A stretch of DNA of 34,884 bases from NCBI GenBank assembly GCA_937766455.1, contig CALLXD010000057.1, positions 1 through 34,884 of the forward strand, written 5' to 3'. The position numbers were made by a program, and so were the translations under genes. The notes under the pieces were generated by a model. It was not told the DNA's origin, made no database searches, and saw only the letters and a program-made list of their open reading frames with translations. This DNA comes from Vicinamibacterales bacterium. GTDB taxonomy: Bacteria; Acidobacteriota; Vicinamibacteria; Vicinamibacterales; UBA8438. Below are positions 27,112-34,884 of the stretch, piece after piece; the first letter of the stretch is position 1, and the number at the start of each line of letters is the position of its first letter.

Positions 27112-27897
27112 GTGAACACACGTCCCCGCATTGCCCTCGTCCTGTCGGCCGGCGGGCTTCGTGGAGCGGCGCATCTCGGTGTCCTCCGACGTCTGGCCGC
27201 CGCCAAGGTCCCGATCGACGTCATGGTTGGGACGAGCGCGGGGGCGATCGTGGCCGGTTACTACGCGGCCGCGGGCCTGACGATCGACCAGTTGCTGGCT
27301 GACGCGGACGTCTTCAAGGGACGTCATCTCATCGCCCACAGTCTGTCGCTTCGCCTCCCTGAGTGGCTCAGGCCCCTTGGGCGGCCCTTCGCCGGGATCA
27401 TCCCGCGTCGCCTCAGTCAGCTCCAGTCTGGACGATTCGATCGCCTGCACCAAGGGGTCTCGGCGATCGGTATCGTCTGTCACGACCTGACGCACGACTG
27501 TCCCCGGTACTTCGCCACCGGTGCCCATGGCACGGTTCCGTTATATAACGCGGTGGCCACGAGCGCGTCGATCCCCAACATGTTCCCCACGACGCCGCTG
27601 GAGATCGATGGGAAGATGTGTGAATGCACGGACGGAGGCGTGAGCGACGCGCTACCCATTGCGTTCGCGCGAGGACCACTGCTCGGCGCGACCCACGTGA
27701 TCGCGTCGGACTGCCGGAGCCGGGGTGAGGCGCCAGAGCCGGCCGAGGATCTTGTCTACGTCAGACCTCAGCTCTACGACACCGCGGCGCTCCGTGCTCC
27801 ACGTGAGTCGCTCTCGAAGGCGGTCGCCGCCGGCGAGAAGGTGGTCACATCGCAGGAACTGGCTCGCATTGCCGCGTGGCACGCGCCTCCGGAGTAG
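27112..27897 (+). CDS. Patatin-like phospholipase (RssA-type)
   Basis: A 261-residue lipid acyl hydrolase. The oxyanion loop is AGGLRGAAHLGVL (13-25), the nucleophile elbow VGTSAGA (Ser42), and the catalytic dyad Asp lies in TDGGVSDALP (near 179). These are the hallmarks of patatin enzymes with a Ser-Asp dyad. No signal peptide is seen, so it is probably cytoplasmic or inner-membrane associated. GTG 27112 is preferred because TTGGAG lies eight bases upstream; GTG 27082 would add ten residues. It is divergent from the DUF4159 gene and converges with the PQQ operon. The lipid substrate is unknown. Confidence 0.88.
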   Translation: MNTRPRIALVLSAGGLRGAAHLGVLRRLAAAKVPIDVMVGTSAGAIVAGYYAAAGLTIDQLLADADVFKGRHLIAHSLSLRLPEWLRPLGRPFAGIIPRRLSQLQSGRFDRLHQGVSAIGIVCHDLTHDCPRYFATGAHGTVPLYNAVATSASIPNMFPTTPLEIDGKMCECTDGGVSDALPIAFARGPLLGATHVIASDCRSRGEAPEPAEDLVYVRPQLYDTAALRAPRESLSKAVAAGEKVVTSQELARIAAWHAPPE

Positions 27898-27934
27898 CGC
27901 CGCCCTCAAGTGCACGGAAGGCGTCGCACCGCGG

Positions 27935-29608
27935 TTACCGCTCTCCGTCGAGACCGAACGTGTAGAGCGTATTGCCGACGGTCATCGAGACGAACTGTTG
28001 GCCGCCCACCGCGTAGGTCATCGGCTGGGCGTGCACCGGGCCGCCAAGCGAGATGTGCCACAGCGGCGCGCCGGTGCCGGCGTCCAGCGCATAGAAGTAG
28101 CCGTCGACACTGGCACTGAAGACAAGGTCGCCCGCCGTGGCGAGCACGCCGGCCCGAGAACGCGGGGTAATCGGGAACTCCCAGGTGATGTCGCCGGTGG
28201 TCGGGTCAATAGCCCGGATCGCACTGTGATAGTGCTCGATCGGGAGTGGAGTTTCCGTGCCCCCGCCCGTGAAGTTGTCGCCCTCGTTGTATTCCTGTTC
28301 GCGACTGAAGAACAGCGCTTCGCCATCGAAGGCATTGACATACATCAAGCCGGTGCGAGGGCTGAACGCCGGCGACCACCAGTTGGTGGCGCCTCCGGCC
28401 ATTGGCGACACGAGGGTCCCTTCTTGACTGGGTGAGGTGTCGGGCCGACGGATCGGTCGACCGTTCTCATCGAGTCCCTCCGCCCAGGTTTGTTTCGCGA
28501 ACGGTTTGCCCAACAAGAACTCGCCGGTCTCGCGGTCGAGCGTGTAGTAGAACCCGTTACGGTTGGCCCAGAGCATCGCCTTCCGGGTCTCACCGTCCAG
28601 CTCGATATCCGCCAGCACCGGTACTTGGATGGCGTCCCAGTCATGCACGTCGTGCGGGGTGAACTGGAAGTACCACGACATCTCGCCCGTGTCTCCGTCG
28701 AGCGCCAGGACCGAGTCAGCGTACAGATTGTCGCCCTGTCGAACGTCGCCGTTCCAGTCCGGGCCGGGGTTCCCGGTGCCCCAGTACACCAGATTCAGTT
28801 CCGGGTCGTAGGACCCGGTGATCCAGGTGGGGGAGCCACCAGTGCGCCAGGAGTCGCCGGCCCAGCTTCGGTTGTCTGGGTGGTCCGGTCCAGGGATGGT
28901 GTGGGTGCGCCAGAGACGTTCGCCCGTCTTGGCGTCGTAGGAGTCGAGGAAGCCGCGAATGCCGTACTCGCCACCGGCGATACCGGTCACGACCTGGTCC
29001 TTCACGATCAGGGGGGCCGCGGTCTTGCTGTAACCGCTGCGATAGTCGGCGACCTGCCGGCTCCACACCAAACTGCCCGACCGACCGTCGATGGCGACCA
29101 CGTGGGCGTCCAGCGTGCTCATGTAGAGCATCTCGCCCAGAATCGACACTCCGCGATTGTTGCGTCCACAACAGACCCTGAGGTCGTCTGGTAACGGGTG
29201 ATCGTAGCGCCAGAACGGACGGCCGGTGACGGCGTCCACGGCCACGACGTTGCTTGGCGACTCGGTGATGAACATGACCCCGTCGACCACGAGCGGGGTG
29301 GTTTCGGCGCGGTCGAGCTGCGGAATGTGATGGGCCCACTTCAGTTCGAGCTGGCCGACGTTACTGGTGTCGATCTGGTCGAGCCGGCTGAAGCGCTGGC
29401 TGTCGAGCGTGCCGTTGTACATCAACCAGTTGTGCGGTTCGTCGGCCGCGTTGACGAGGCGCTCCCAGGTTACCGGCGAGAACACAGCCGCTCCATCAAC
29501 CGATCGCGGCTGAGCCGCCACCGGCGGAGCGATGGCGGCGAGTCCGAGTCCGAGTCCGAGTACGGTGAGTGCGACGGCAACGGGGGACACCATCGTGGTC
29601 GGGGTCAT
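27935..29608 (-). CDS. PQQ-dependent alcohol dehydrogenase (vicinal-Cys type)
   Basis: A 557-residue periplasmic quinoprotein with a signal peptide (LTVLGLGLGLAAIAPPVAAQ). The eight-bladed propeller has a vicinal Cys146-Cys147 in LRVCCGRNNRG, which stacks on PQQ in classical methanol/ethanol dehydrogenases. It also has the catalytic context FTPHDVHDWDAIQ, ANRNGFYYTLDR and GGATNWWSPAFSP. It lacks a haem domain, so electrons must go to a separate cytochrome c, and one is encoded directly upstream. ATG 29608 overlaps the cytochrome stop (ATGA) and is preceded by GGAG, indicating translational coupling. The longer open frame to 30082 is antisense-frame noise over the cytochrome gene. The hexamer repeat in its leader encodes GLGLGL. 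The alcohol substrate is unknown. Confidence 0.92.
   Translation of the reverse strand: MTPTTMVSPVAVALTVLGLGLGLAAIAPPVAAQPRSVDGAAVFSPVTWERLVNAADEPHNWLMYNGTLDSQRFSRLDQIDTSNVGQLELKWAHHIPQLDRAETTPLVVDGVMFITESPSNVVAVDAVTGRPFWRYDHPLPDDLRVCCGRNNRGVSILGEMLYMSTLDAHVVAIDGRSGSLVWSRQVADYRSGYSKTAAPLIVKDQVVTGIAGGEYGIRGFLDSYDAKTGERLWRTHTIPGPDHPDNRSWAGDSWRTGGSPTWITGSYDPELNLVYWGTGNPGPDWNGDVRQGDNLYADSVLALDGDTGEMSWYFQFTPHDVHDWDAIQVPVLADIELDGETRKAMLWANRNGFYYTLDRETGEFLLGKPFAKQTWAEGLDENGRPIRRPDTSPSQEGTLVSPMAGGATNWWSPAFSPRTGLMYVNAFDGEALFFSREQEYNEGDNFTGGGTETPLPIEHYHSAIRAIDPTTGDITWEFPITPRSRAGVLATAGDLVFSASVDGYFYALDAGTGAPLWHISLGGPVHAQPMTYAVGGQQFVSMTVGNTLYTFGLDGER
29540..29561. repeat. Hexanucleotide tandem repeat inside a signal peptide
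   Basis: GAGTCC repeats 3.7 times without a mismatch. On the coding (minus) strand it encodes the GLGLGL run in the hydrophobic core of the PQQ alcohol dehydrogenase signal peptide. A change in copy number would keep the frame and only lengthen or shorten the hydrophobic core. Confidence 0.7.
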
Positions 29609-30420
29609 GGTTCGCTCCGTAGAGAAAAGAGGTACGCCGCCAGATCGTTCCGTTCGTCCTCCGTGAGTGTTTCGGCGTAGCTGGGCATGGTCGAGCGCTG
29701 GAGGCGTTCGTAGGTCCAATCGCCGTACTTCGAGAACGCGCGGAGTTGCTCGTCCGAGTCCATGATGCGAAACGTGAACGTGTCCTCGTCCATGCGCAGA
29801 CCCTCGACGATCTGGCCTCCTGGACCGCTGGCTTTCATGGTCCACCAGCGGGGGCTCACCTCCGTATCGGGTTGCACCAGATCGGTCTGGAGGTCGCCCA
29901 AGGCGCGCCGGTCGCCGACCTGCGAAAGATCGGGTCCGAGTCGCTTCCCCTGGCCGTGCACCATGTGACACGACGTGCAGGCACCCTTGCCTGCAAACAG
30001 CTGCCGGCCCGCCGCCGCCGAGCCGGTGGGTGTTCCGCCCGCGGTGACGTCGAGTGAACGCAGATACGTCACCAGTTGCCACACCGACTGGTCGTCAGCG
30101 TCGGCGCCGAGTCCCAGCATCGAGGTGCTCCGGACGCCGTCCCGAATGACCCGGAACAGTCCCGCGTCGCTATCGGCGTGCCGGAACCGGCCGGTCGTCA
30201 GATCTGGACCGGTACTCTCGTTGCCTCCGGCCGCATTCAGGCCGTGGCAGGTCGAACATTGGGCCTGGAACAGACGACGTCCCGTCCGCACGTCGATCCG
30301 GCTGGTGTAGGGGTTCTCAGCGTCCTGCGCGGATGAGAGGGTGGGGGCGGCGCCGAGCAGTGCCGTCAGAAGCGCGACCGTCGCCCATGGGGTGAAGACG
30401 TTGTTGCCGGTGGTTGGCAT
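29605..30420 (-). CDS. Dihaem cytochrome c, probable electron acceptor of PQQ enzymes
   Basis: A 271-residue exported protein with a signal peptide ending TLSSAQ. It has two haem c sites: CSTCH (55-59) and CTSCH (148-152). The first domain includes STSMLGLGADADD with a likely Met ligand; the second includes RLGPDLSQVG and, near the C-terminus, RSTMPSYAETLTEDERNDLAAYLFSL. AGGAGG lies six bases before ATG 30420, ruling out the longer frame to 30510. It starts 11 bp after the GDH-like gene stop and overlaps the alcohol dehydrogenase start by four bases. It therefore sits mid-operon, placed to take electrons from one or both flanking quinoproteins. Confidence 0.92.
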   Translation of the reverse strand: MPTTGNNVFTPWATVALLTALLGAAPTLSSAQDAENPYTSRIDVRTGRRLFQAQCSTCHGLNAAGGNESTGPDLTTGRFRHADSDAGLFRVIRDGVRSTSMLGLGADADDQSVWQLVTYLRSLDVTAGGTPTGSAAAGRQLFAGKGACTSCHMVHGQGKRLGPDLSQVGDRRALGDLQTDLVQPDTEVSPRWWTMKASGPGGQIVEGLRMDEDTFTFRIMDSDEQLRAFSKYGDWTYERLQRSTMPSYAETLTEDERNDLAAYLFSLRSEP

Positions 30421-30430
30421 GACCAGCCTC

Positions 30431-32410
30431 CTATTCCGGTAGCGCCAGCGCGACAAATTCACTGGCCATGTCATCCCAGCCGACCGTCGCGATGATGTAC
30501 TGACGCCCATTAAACATGTATGTCATCGGGGCTCCGCTCGTGCCGCCGGGCAGTTCGGTTTCCCAGACAACCTCGCCGCTCGCCTTGTCGTAGGCGCGGA
30601 ACATCTTCCCGCCCGGACCGCCGTACCACTGGGGCAGAGCCGACACGCCAGTGTTGCCGCCTTCGCCGAGGAACAGCAGTGACTTGGTGATGAGCAGCGA
30701 AGCTCGCCCGGGCTGGCCCAGCCACGGGAGGTCGAGATCCCGGATGGCCGGATGGTCGCGGGGACCCTGTCCGTTGGGCACCTGCCAGACGATGTCGCCC
30801 TGGTTGAGGTCGATCGCGGTCAGACGTCCGTAGGGCGGCTTGAACATCGGGAGACCCTGCGGTCCGGGCAGCGCCGTGTATTTCTCTCGCACCAACCGCA
30901 TGTTGGCTCGCGGGTGCTCGGACGGCACGAGTGCCACCACGTTCTGACTATACGCGGACGGGACGTAGAGGACGCCGGTCTCCGGGTCCACCCCGGCTCC
31001 GCTCCAGTTCGCGCCCCCGGTGGTGCCCGGGCTGAAGATGGTGCCCTTCTTGCCGCCCGGCGACGGGTCGAGGACGATCGGTGGGGTGAACATCGGCCCC
31101 CACTCGTACTGGTCCAAGAGTGCGATGGCTTCGGCTCGAAGCTCGGGCGTGAAGTCGATCAAGTCGTCGACGCTGACTCCCTGTAGCTCGAAGGCCGGCG
31201 GCTTTGTCGGGAAGGGTTGCGTGGGCGCGAGGCGCTCGCCTGGCACGTTCGAGGCCGCGACCGCCCGCTCCTCGATCGGCCAGACCGGCTCGCCAGTGAT
31301 GCGGTCGAACACATACACGAAGGCCTGCTTGCTGGGTTGGGCCACCGCTTTGATGGTGCGTCCGTCGACCGTGATGTCCAGCAGGATCGCGGAGGAGGCG
31401 AAGTCGTAGTCCCAGACGCCGTGATGGATCGCCTGAAAGTGCCACAGGCGTTCTCCGGTGGTGGCGTCAACCGCGACGAGGCTTTCCGCGAAGAGATTGT
31501 CTCCTGGTCGATGACCGCCGTAGTAGTCGTTGGTGGGGGTCGAGAGCGGGAGATAGACGATGCCGAGTTCTTCGTCGGCGGTGGGATGCGCCCACAGGTT
31601 GGTGTTGCCGCTGTATTCCCACGAGGCGCGGTCGTCCACTGGGTCAGCGCCCCACGTTTCGACGCCGAACTCGTCCTCGAGCGGAATGGTGTGGAAGGTC
31701 CACAGAAGTTCGCCCGTCCGCACGTCGAACCCACGGACGTCACCGCGTGGAGATTCCTTGTTGGCGGTGAGCTGCTTCGACGTGATGTCTTCAACGAACG
31801 AACCGATGATGATGACGTCTCGCACGATCACCGGGGCCGCGTTCCAGTAGAAATTGGGGAACGCTCGCAGCAGCCCCAGCCGGAGATCGACCTCGCCAGC
31901 CTCGCCGAAATCAGGGTCTCGCTCGCCGGTGCTCGCGTCAAGCGAGATGAGCTTCGGACCGAGCGTGGCGATGACCCGGCCGGTGTCGCCGCCGTTCCAG
32001 TACGCGACGCCGCGTGTCTGACGCACCCGCTCGTCGTCACTGGGGCCGGTATTCCAGACGACATCGCCAGTGGTCGGGTCGAGCGCCGCGACGGTGCCGA
32101 GGCCGGTGCTGACATACAGCAAGCCGCCGGCCATCAGGGGTGTAGTTTGCGAGCCGACCGGACCGCGCGTGGTGACTCCGTTGCGGATCGCGTCGGGAAT
32201 GACCGGTTGGCGCCAGACAATCTCCAGGCTGTCCACCGTGTCGGCGTTGATCTGGTCGAGCGGCAGATACTTGGTGCCCGCCTGGTCCGCGGCATAGCTG
32301 GGCCATTCGACTGTCTGGGCAGTGGCCGCGTCTGGCCCTGTGGACGTCGCGAGTCCAACCACAGCGGCCGCTACCCCGATCACGCCAGTCCTGAACCCCG
32401 GATGCAACAT
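30431..32410 (-). CDS. PQQ-dependent glucose-dehydrogenase-like quinoprotein
   Basis: A 659-residue exported protein with a hydrophobic leader ending DAATAQ. The propeller resembles the periplasmic domain of membrane glucose dehydrogenase (WPSYAADQAGTKYLPLDQI, FHTIPLEDEFGVETW, FQAIHHGVWDYDFASS, YVFDRITGEPVWPIEE, GTTGGANWSGAGVDPETG, PMTYMFNGRQYI). It lacks the five-helix N-terminal anchor of E. coli Gcd and the vicinal Cys pair, so it is probably soluble in the periplasm. It oxidises an aldose or polyol, the exact substrate being unknown. GGGGAGGG five bases before ATG 32410 gives a strong start. It is the first gene of the operon with the dihaem cytochrome and PQQ alcohol dehydrogenase. Confidence 0.9.
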   Translation of the reverse strand: MLHPGFRTGVIGVAAAVVGLATSTGPDAATAQTVEWPSYAADQAGTKYLPLDQINADTVDSLEIVWRQPVIPDAIRNGVTTRGPVGSQTTPLMAGGLLYVSTGLGTVAALDPTTGDVVWNTGPSDDERVRQTRGVAYWNGGDTGRVIATLGPKLISLDASTGERDPDFGEAGEVDLRLGLLRAFPNFYWNAAPVIVRDVIIIGSFVEDITSKQLTANKESPRGDVRGFDVRTGELLWTFHTIPLEDEFGVETWGADPVDDRASWEYSGNTNLWAHPTADEELGIVYLPLSTPTNDYYGGHRPGDNLFAESLVAVDATTGERLWHFQAIHHGVWDYDFASSAILLDITVDGRTIKAVAQPSKQAFVYVFDRITGEPVWPIEERAVAASNVPGERLAPTQPFPTKPPAFELQGVSVDDLIDFTPELRAEAIALLDQYEWGPMFTPPIVLDPSPGGKKGTIFSPGTTGGANWSGAGVDPETGVLYVPSAYSQNVVALVPSEHPRANMRLVREKYTALPGPQGLPMFKPPYGRLTAIDLNQGDIVWQVPNGQGPRDHPAIRDLDLPWLGQPGRASLLITKSLLFLGEGGNTGVSALPQWYGGPGGKMFRAYDKASGEVVWETELPGGTSGAPMTYMFNGRQYIIATVGWDDMASEFVALALPE

Positions 32411-32487
32411 CTGAACCCTCCCCTCGAAGTGTGAGGGCAGTCTATCGCACTCATTCGATCGGGATAGCTCCGCGCGCGCAACCCCGC

Positions 32488-33381
32488 TTACTTGTCGGCG
32501 GCGTTGGCGGTCATGACGGAATCGCGCATCTGAGCCGCCAGGTCGCCCAGGGCACCCGGCGAGTGTGGGATCAGAATCGTGTTCGTTTTGGACGCGTCGC
32601 CAAGGTCTTTCAGGGTGTCGAAGTACTGGGTCATGAGAATCAAGTTCATGACATCGGCGGCCGATGTGCCTTCGACGGTGCGTTGAAAGTCGTCGACCGA
32701 TTCGCGGAGCCCGTCGACGATGGCGCGCCGCTGGTCCGCGATGCCTTTGCCCGACAGCGCCTTCGCTTCGGCGTCCGCTTCCGCTGCCTTTACCTGGATG
32801 ATCTTTTCCGCCTCGCCCTTCTCACTGGCGGCCACCCGCATCCGCTGCGCCGCGTTGATCTCGTTCATGGCGCTTTTCACCATCGCGTCTGGATCGATGT
32901 CGGTCACCAGCGTCTTGACGATGCCGTACCCGAAGTCATCCATGACTTGAGAGAGCTCCAGCTTGACCGCGCCCGCGACCTCGTCCTTCTTTTCGAACAC
33001 GTCGTCCAGTTTCATCTTCGGCACGCGAGCGCGCACCACGTCGAAGACAAACGCTTTGATCTGATTGACCGGGTCGTCCAGACGATAGAACGCGTCGTAG
33101 ACCTTGTCGGGAAGGACGTTGTACTGAACCGACACCATGACCCGCACGAAGACGTTGTCGAGAGTCTTGGTTTCTACTTCAACGTCCAGTTGCTGGACCC
33201 GCAGATTCACGGTGCCCGCCACCTTTTGGACGAAAGGGAGCTTGAAGTGGAGCCCCGACTCGGCAATGGACTCAAAACGGCCCAGACGCTGGACGATGGC
33301 GGCCGTTTGCTGCTGTACCACGAAGAAGAACGGGCCAACGGTGGCGGTGAAGCGTTCGCTGGATTTGACCGAGATAGCCAT
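32488..33381 (-). CDS. SPFH/band 7 protein, HIR/stomatin-like
   Basis: A 297-residue protein. The SPFH domain (about 20-170) reads FFFVVQQQTAAIVQRLGRF, GLHFKLPFVQKV, LRVQQLDVEVETKT, then KVYDAFYRLDDPVNQIKAFV. An Ala/Glu-rich coiled-coil follows (MRVAASEKGEAEKIIQV, KAAEADAEAKALSG), then a C-terminal MTQYFDTL as in plant HIR and bacterial relatives. These proteins oligomerise at membrane microdomains. There is no long N-terminal transmembrane helix, and association may be through the short hydrophobic start. AGGAGG seven bases before ATG 33381 decides the start. It is divergent from the PDLQGVW gene at 33517 and 77 bp upstream of the GDH-like gene on the same strand; a shared function is not evident. 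Confidence 0.9.
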   Translation of the reverse strand: MAISVKSSERFTATVGPFFFVVQQQTAAIVQRLGRFESIAESGLHFKLPFVQKVAGTVNLRVQQLDVEVETKTLDNVFVRVMVSVQYNVLPDKVYDAFYRLDDPVNQIKAFVFDVVRARVPKMKLDDVFEKKDEVAGAVKLELSQVMDDFGYGIVKTLVTDIDPDAMVKSAMNEINAAQRMRVAASEKGEAEKIIQVKAAEADAEAKALSGKGIADQRRAIVDGLRESVDDFQRTVEGTSAADVMNLILMTQYFDTLKDLGDASKTNTILIPHSPGALGDLAAQMRDSVMTANAADK

Positions 33382-33516
33382 GTGTGTGCCTCCTGGTGAG
33401 AATACGCTGGGGGCCGTGACAAATTCGTACCGCGTCCAACCACGAGGCGGGCCGTGCTCGGCGATACAATTACCTCTCTGCAACCGGCAATCGAACCGAG
33501 ACAAGGAGCCAGGTAT

Positions 33517-34522
33517 ATGAGTCGAATCGTAGCCACGGGAGCCGTTATTGCGGTCGGATGGTTGGGGCCGATGTCAGCGTCGAGCCAGACCGCGGTCGAG
33601 GCCCCCCGCACGGCATGGAATCGGCCGGACCTCCAGGGGGTCTGGGATTTTCGAACGATTACGCCGATGGAGCGGCCCGAGGCGCTTGGCGACCAGGCGT
33701 TTCTGTCGGCCGAAGACGTCGCCGACCTCGAGCAGGACATTGCCGACCGGGACGCACTGCTGGCTGCCAGGCCTGCCCAGCGGACCGTGGCCACGAACAA
33801 CGTGGACCGCGGCGTCGACGGGGCGCCCGGTGCCTACAACCAGTTCTGGATGGACCGCGGTACGCGGGTCATCGGTACTCGGCGCACGTCACTCGTTGTG
33901 GACCCACCCAACGGTCGGATCCCGGCGATGACAGCGGCGGGGGAGCAGCGGCGCGCCGCTGAGCGTGAGTATGTGCGGGACCATCCGGCCGACTCATGGG
34001 CCGACCGCAGTATCTACGAGCGGTGCATCCTGGGCTTCAATTCAGGCCCGCCGATCGAGCCGCGTGCGTACAACAACCACATGCAGGTGTTTCAAACGCC
34101 TGACCACGTCGTCATTTTCAATGAGATGGTGCATGACGCGCGCATCATCCCGCTCGCACCACGGAACCCGCTACCCGAGCACGTACGTCAGCGTATGGGC
34201 GATTCGCGCGGGCGATGGGAGGGAGACACCCTCGTGATCGAGACGTCCAATCTCGACCGTCTGAACTCTTTTACGTGGCGGCAGGGGGCCACCGAGGAGA
34301 TGCGACTCGTGGAGCGGTTCACACGGCCTGGACGACGGCACACTGCTCTACGAATTTACGGTCGAGGACCCGGCGACCTGGGTGCGGCCCTGGAGCGTCG
34401 AGGTGCCGATGGCTCGCTCATCGGATCAAGTATGGGAATTTGCGTGCCACGAAGGCAACTACGGGATGGAGGGCATCTTGTCAGGCCATCGCGCCGATGA
34501 ACGTGCGACGGGGGCGCGCTAG
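33517..34522 (+). CDS. Exported PDLQGVW-family protein (copy 2), one +1 frameshift
   Basis: A paralogue of the gene at 10748. ATG 33517 follows AAGGAG by eight bases and opens a signal peptide (MSRIVATGAVIAVGWLGPMSASSQ). The conserved blocks are present: TAWNRPDLQGVWDFRTITP, YNQFWMDRGT, RRTSLVVDPPNGR, RCILGFNSGPP, FQTPDHVV and WEGDTLVIET. Near 34327 one extra C shifts the frame. The next frame then continues the family pattern (LDDGTLLYEFTVEDPATW, FACHEGNYGMEGILSGHR) and stops at 34522; as written, translation would end at 34500 with an unrelated tail. Corrected length is about 335 residues. The error may be in the assembly. Confidence 0.78.
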
Positions 34523-34610
34523 GAACCACGCACGCCTGGTGCTGCGCGGCCGTCGGTCGGCGGCGCGATGGCCTGACAAGAGACCGAATCGGGCGGGCTG
34601 TACCCAGCCG

Positions 34611-34884
34611 CTATGGCTGGCTCGTTTCGGCGCGCTCAGTGGCTCGGGCGCCGCTCAACATGTTCTGCATGCCGTAGTTGCCCTCGTGGCACGCGTACTC
34701 GTACAGCGGTTCGTCGCTGCGGAGCATCGGAAACTGCCCAGAGAACGCCTGCGTCCATGTGTCGGGGTCGTTGACCGTGAACTCGTAGAGGAGTGTGCCG
34801 TCGTCCACCCGTGTGAATCGCTCGATCAGCGTCAGATGTTCGGCCGAGCCCCACGACACGAACGATGTATTGAAGCTGCCCGTT
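34611..34884 (-). CDS. PDLQGVW-family protein (copy 3), C-terminal part, cut by right edge
   Basis: The visible 90 or so residues match the C-terminal end of copies 1 and 2: IERFTRVDDGTLLYEFTV, NDPDTWTQAFSGQFPM, YEYACHEGNYGMQNMLSGAR. The reading stays open to base 34884, so the N-terminus lies outside the window; the in-frame ATG at 34859 is internal. It converges with copy 2 across an 88-bp gap, giving a tail-to-tail pair of paralogues. Confidence 0.75.
   Translation of the reverse strand, partial: TGSFNTSFVSWGSAEHLTLIERFTRVDDGTLLYEFTVNDPDTWTQAFSGQFPMLRSDEPLYEYACHEGNYGMQNMLSGARATERAETSQP

Noticed and set aside
29609..30082. N-terminal extension of the PQQ alcohol dehydrogenase
   Set aside because: It overlaps the dihaem cytochrome gene in another frame; ATG 29608 has the ribosome binding site and signal peptide.
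31217..32434. 405-codon plus-strand frame
   Set aside because: Antisense to the GDH-like quinoprotein, with no family features.
1..34884. CRISPR array, complete tRNA/rRNA, prophage structural genes or insertion-sequence transposase
   Set aside because: I looked for regularly spaced repeats, RNA-gene cores and transposase motifs and found none beyond the recombinase remnant and the RNA-gene end.

Overview
The window is GC-rich bacterial chromosome, densely coding, with most small genes carrying export signals. Exported PQQ beta-propeller dehydrogenases, c-type cytochromes and expanded 'W-x-x-PDLQGVW' proteins together suggest an Acidobacteriota-like (perhaps Vicinamibacteria-type) genome. That placement is an inference from gene content; there is no rRNA or complete tRNA here to confirm it.

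Region 1 (1-5883, all minus strand) is a translation-linked block. An EF-G of the mitochondrial EFG1/spdEFG1 type is followed by a RecA-like ATPase fused to a SLOG-like domain, then a YkpA/YbiT-type ABC-F protein, then a small subtilisin-like protease that runs off the left edge. The last two genes carry one-base insertions. An 18-bp perfect palindrome lies just upstream of EF-G.

Region 2 (6272-12642) starts with a minus-strand cytochrome c-PQQ dehydrogenase broken by eight +1 frameshifts. Divergent from it is a plus-strand cluster for exported proteins: a cytochrome c fused to a PHM-like copper monooxygenase with all six copper ligands, a secreted protein of unknown function, a PDLQGVW-family protein and an exported two-domain VOC protein.

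Region 3 (12755-15948, minus) is an AGCS-family amino-acid/sodium symporter followed by a lipoprotein amidohydrolase.

Region 4 (about 16166-19344) is a patch of decay and insertion. It holds a remnant of a JmjC/cupin oxygenase, an intact trypsin-like (HtrA-type) peptidase, a gene-poor stretch, an orphan gene fragment, and a serine recombinase without its catalytic domain. The recombinase ends in the 3' end of a tmRNA/tRNA gene, which is a likely attachment-site scar.

Region 5 (19359-27897) contains PEP carboxylase, a beta-lactamase-fold serine hydrolase, a secreted esterase, an intact cytochrome c-PQQ fusion, a DUF4159-like secreted protein and a patatin phospholipase.

Region 6 (27935-34884) contains a tight minus-strand operon: glucose-dehydrogenase-like quinoprotein, dihaem cytochrome c, and PQQ alcohol dehydrogenase with a vicinal Cys pair. 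Beyond it are an SPFH/HIR-like protein and two more PDLQGVW-family genes, one frameshifted and one cut by the right edge.

Taken together, the window encodes a large periplasmic oxidation capacity: four PQQ propellers and one copper monooxygenase, each joined or adjacent to a c-type cytochrome. Hydrolases and an amino-acid symporter could supply or take up products. Substrates cannot be read from sequence.
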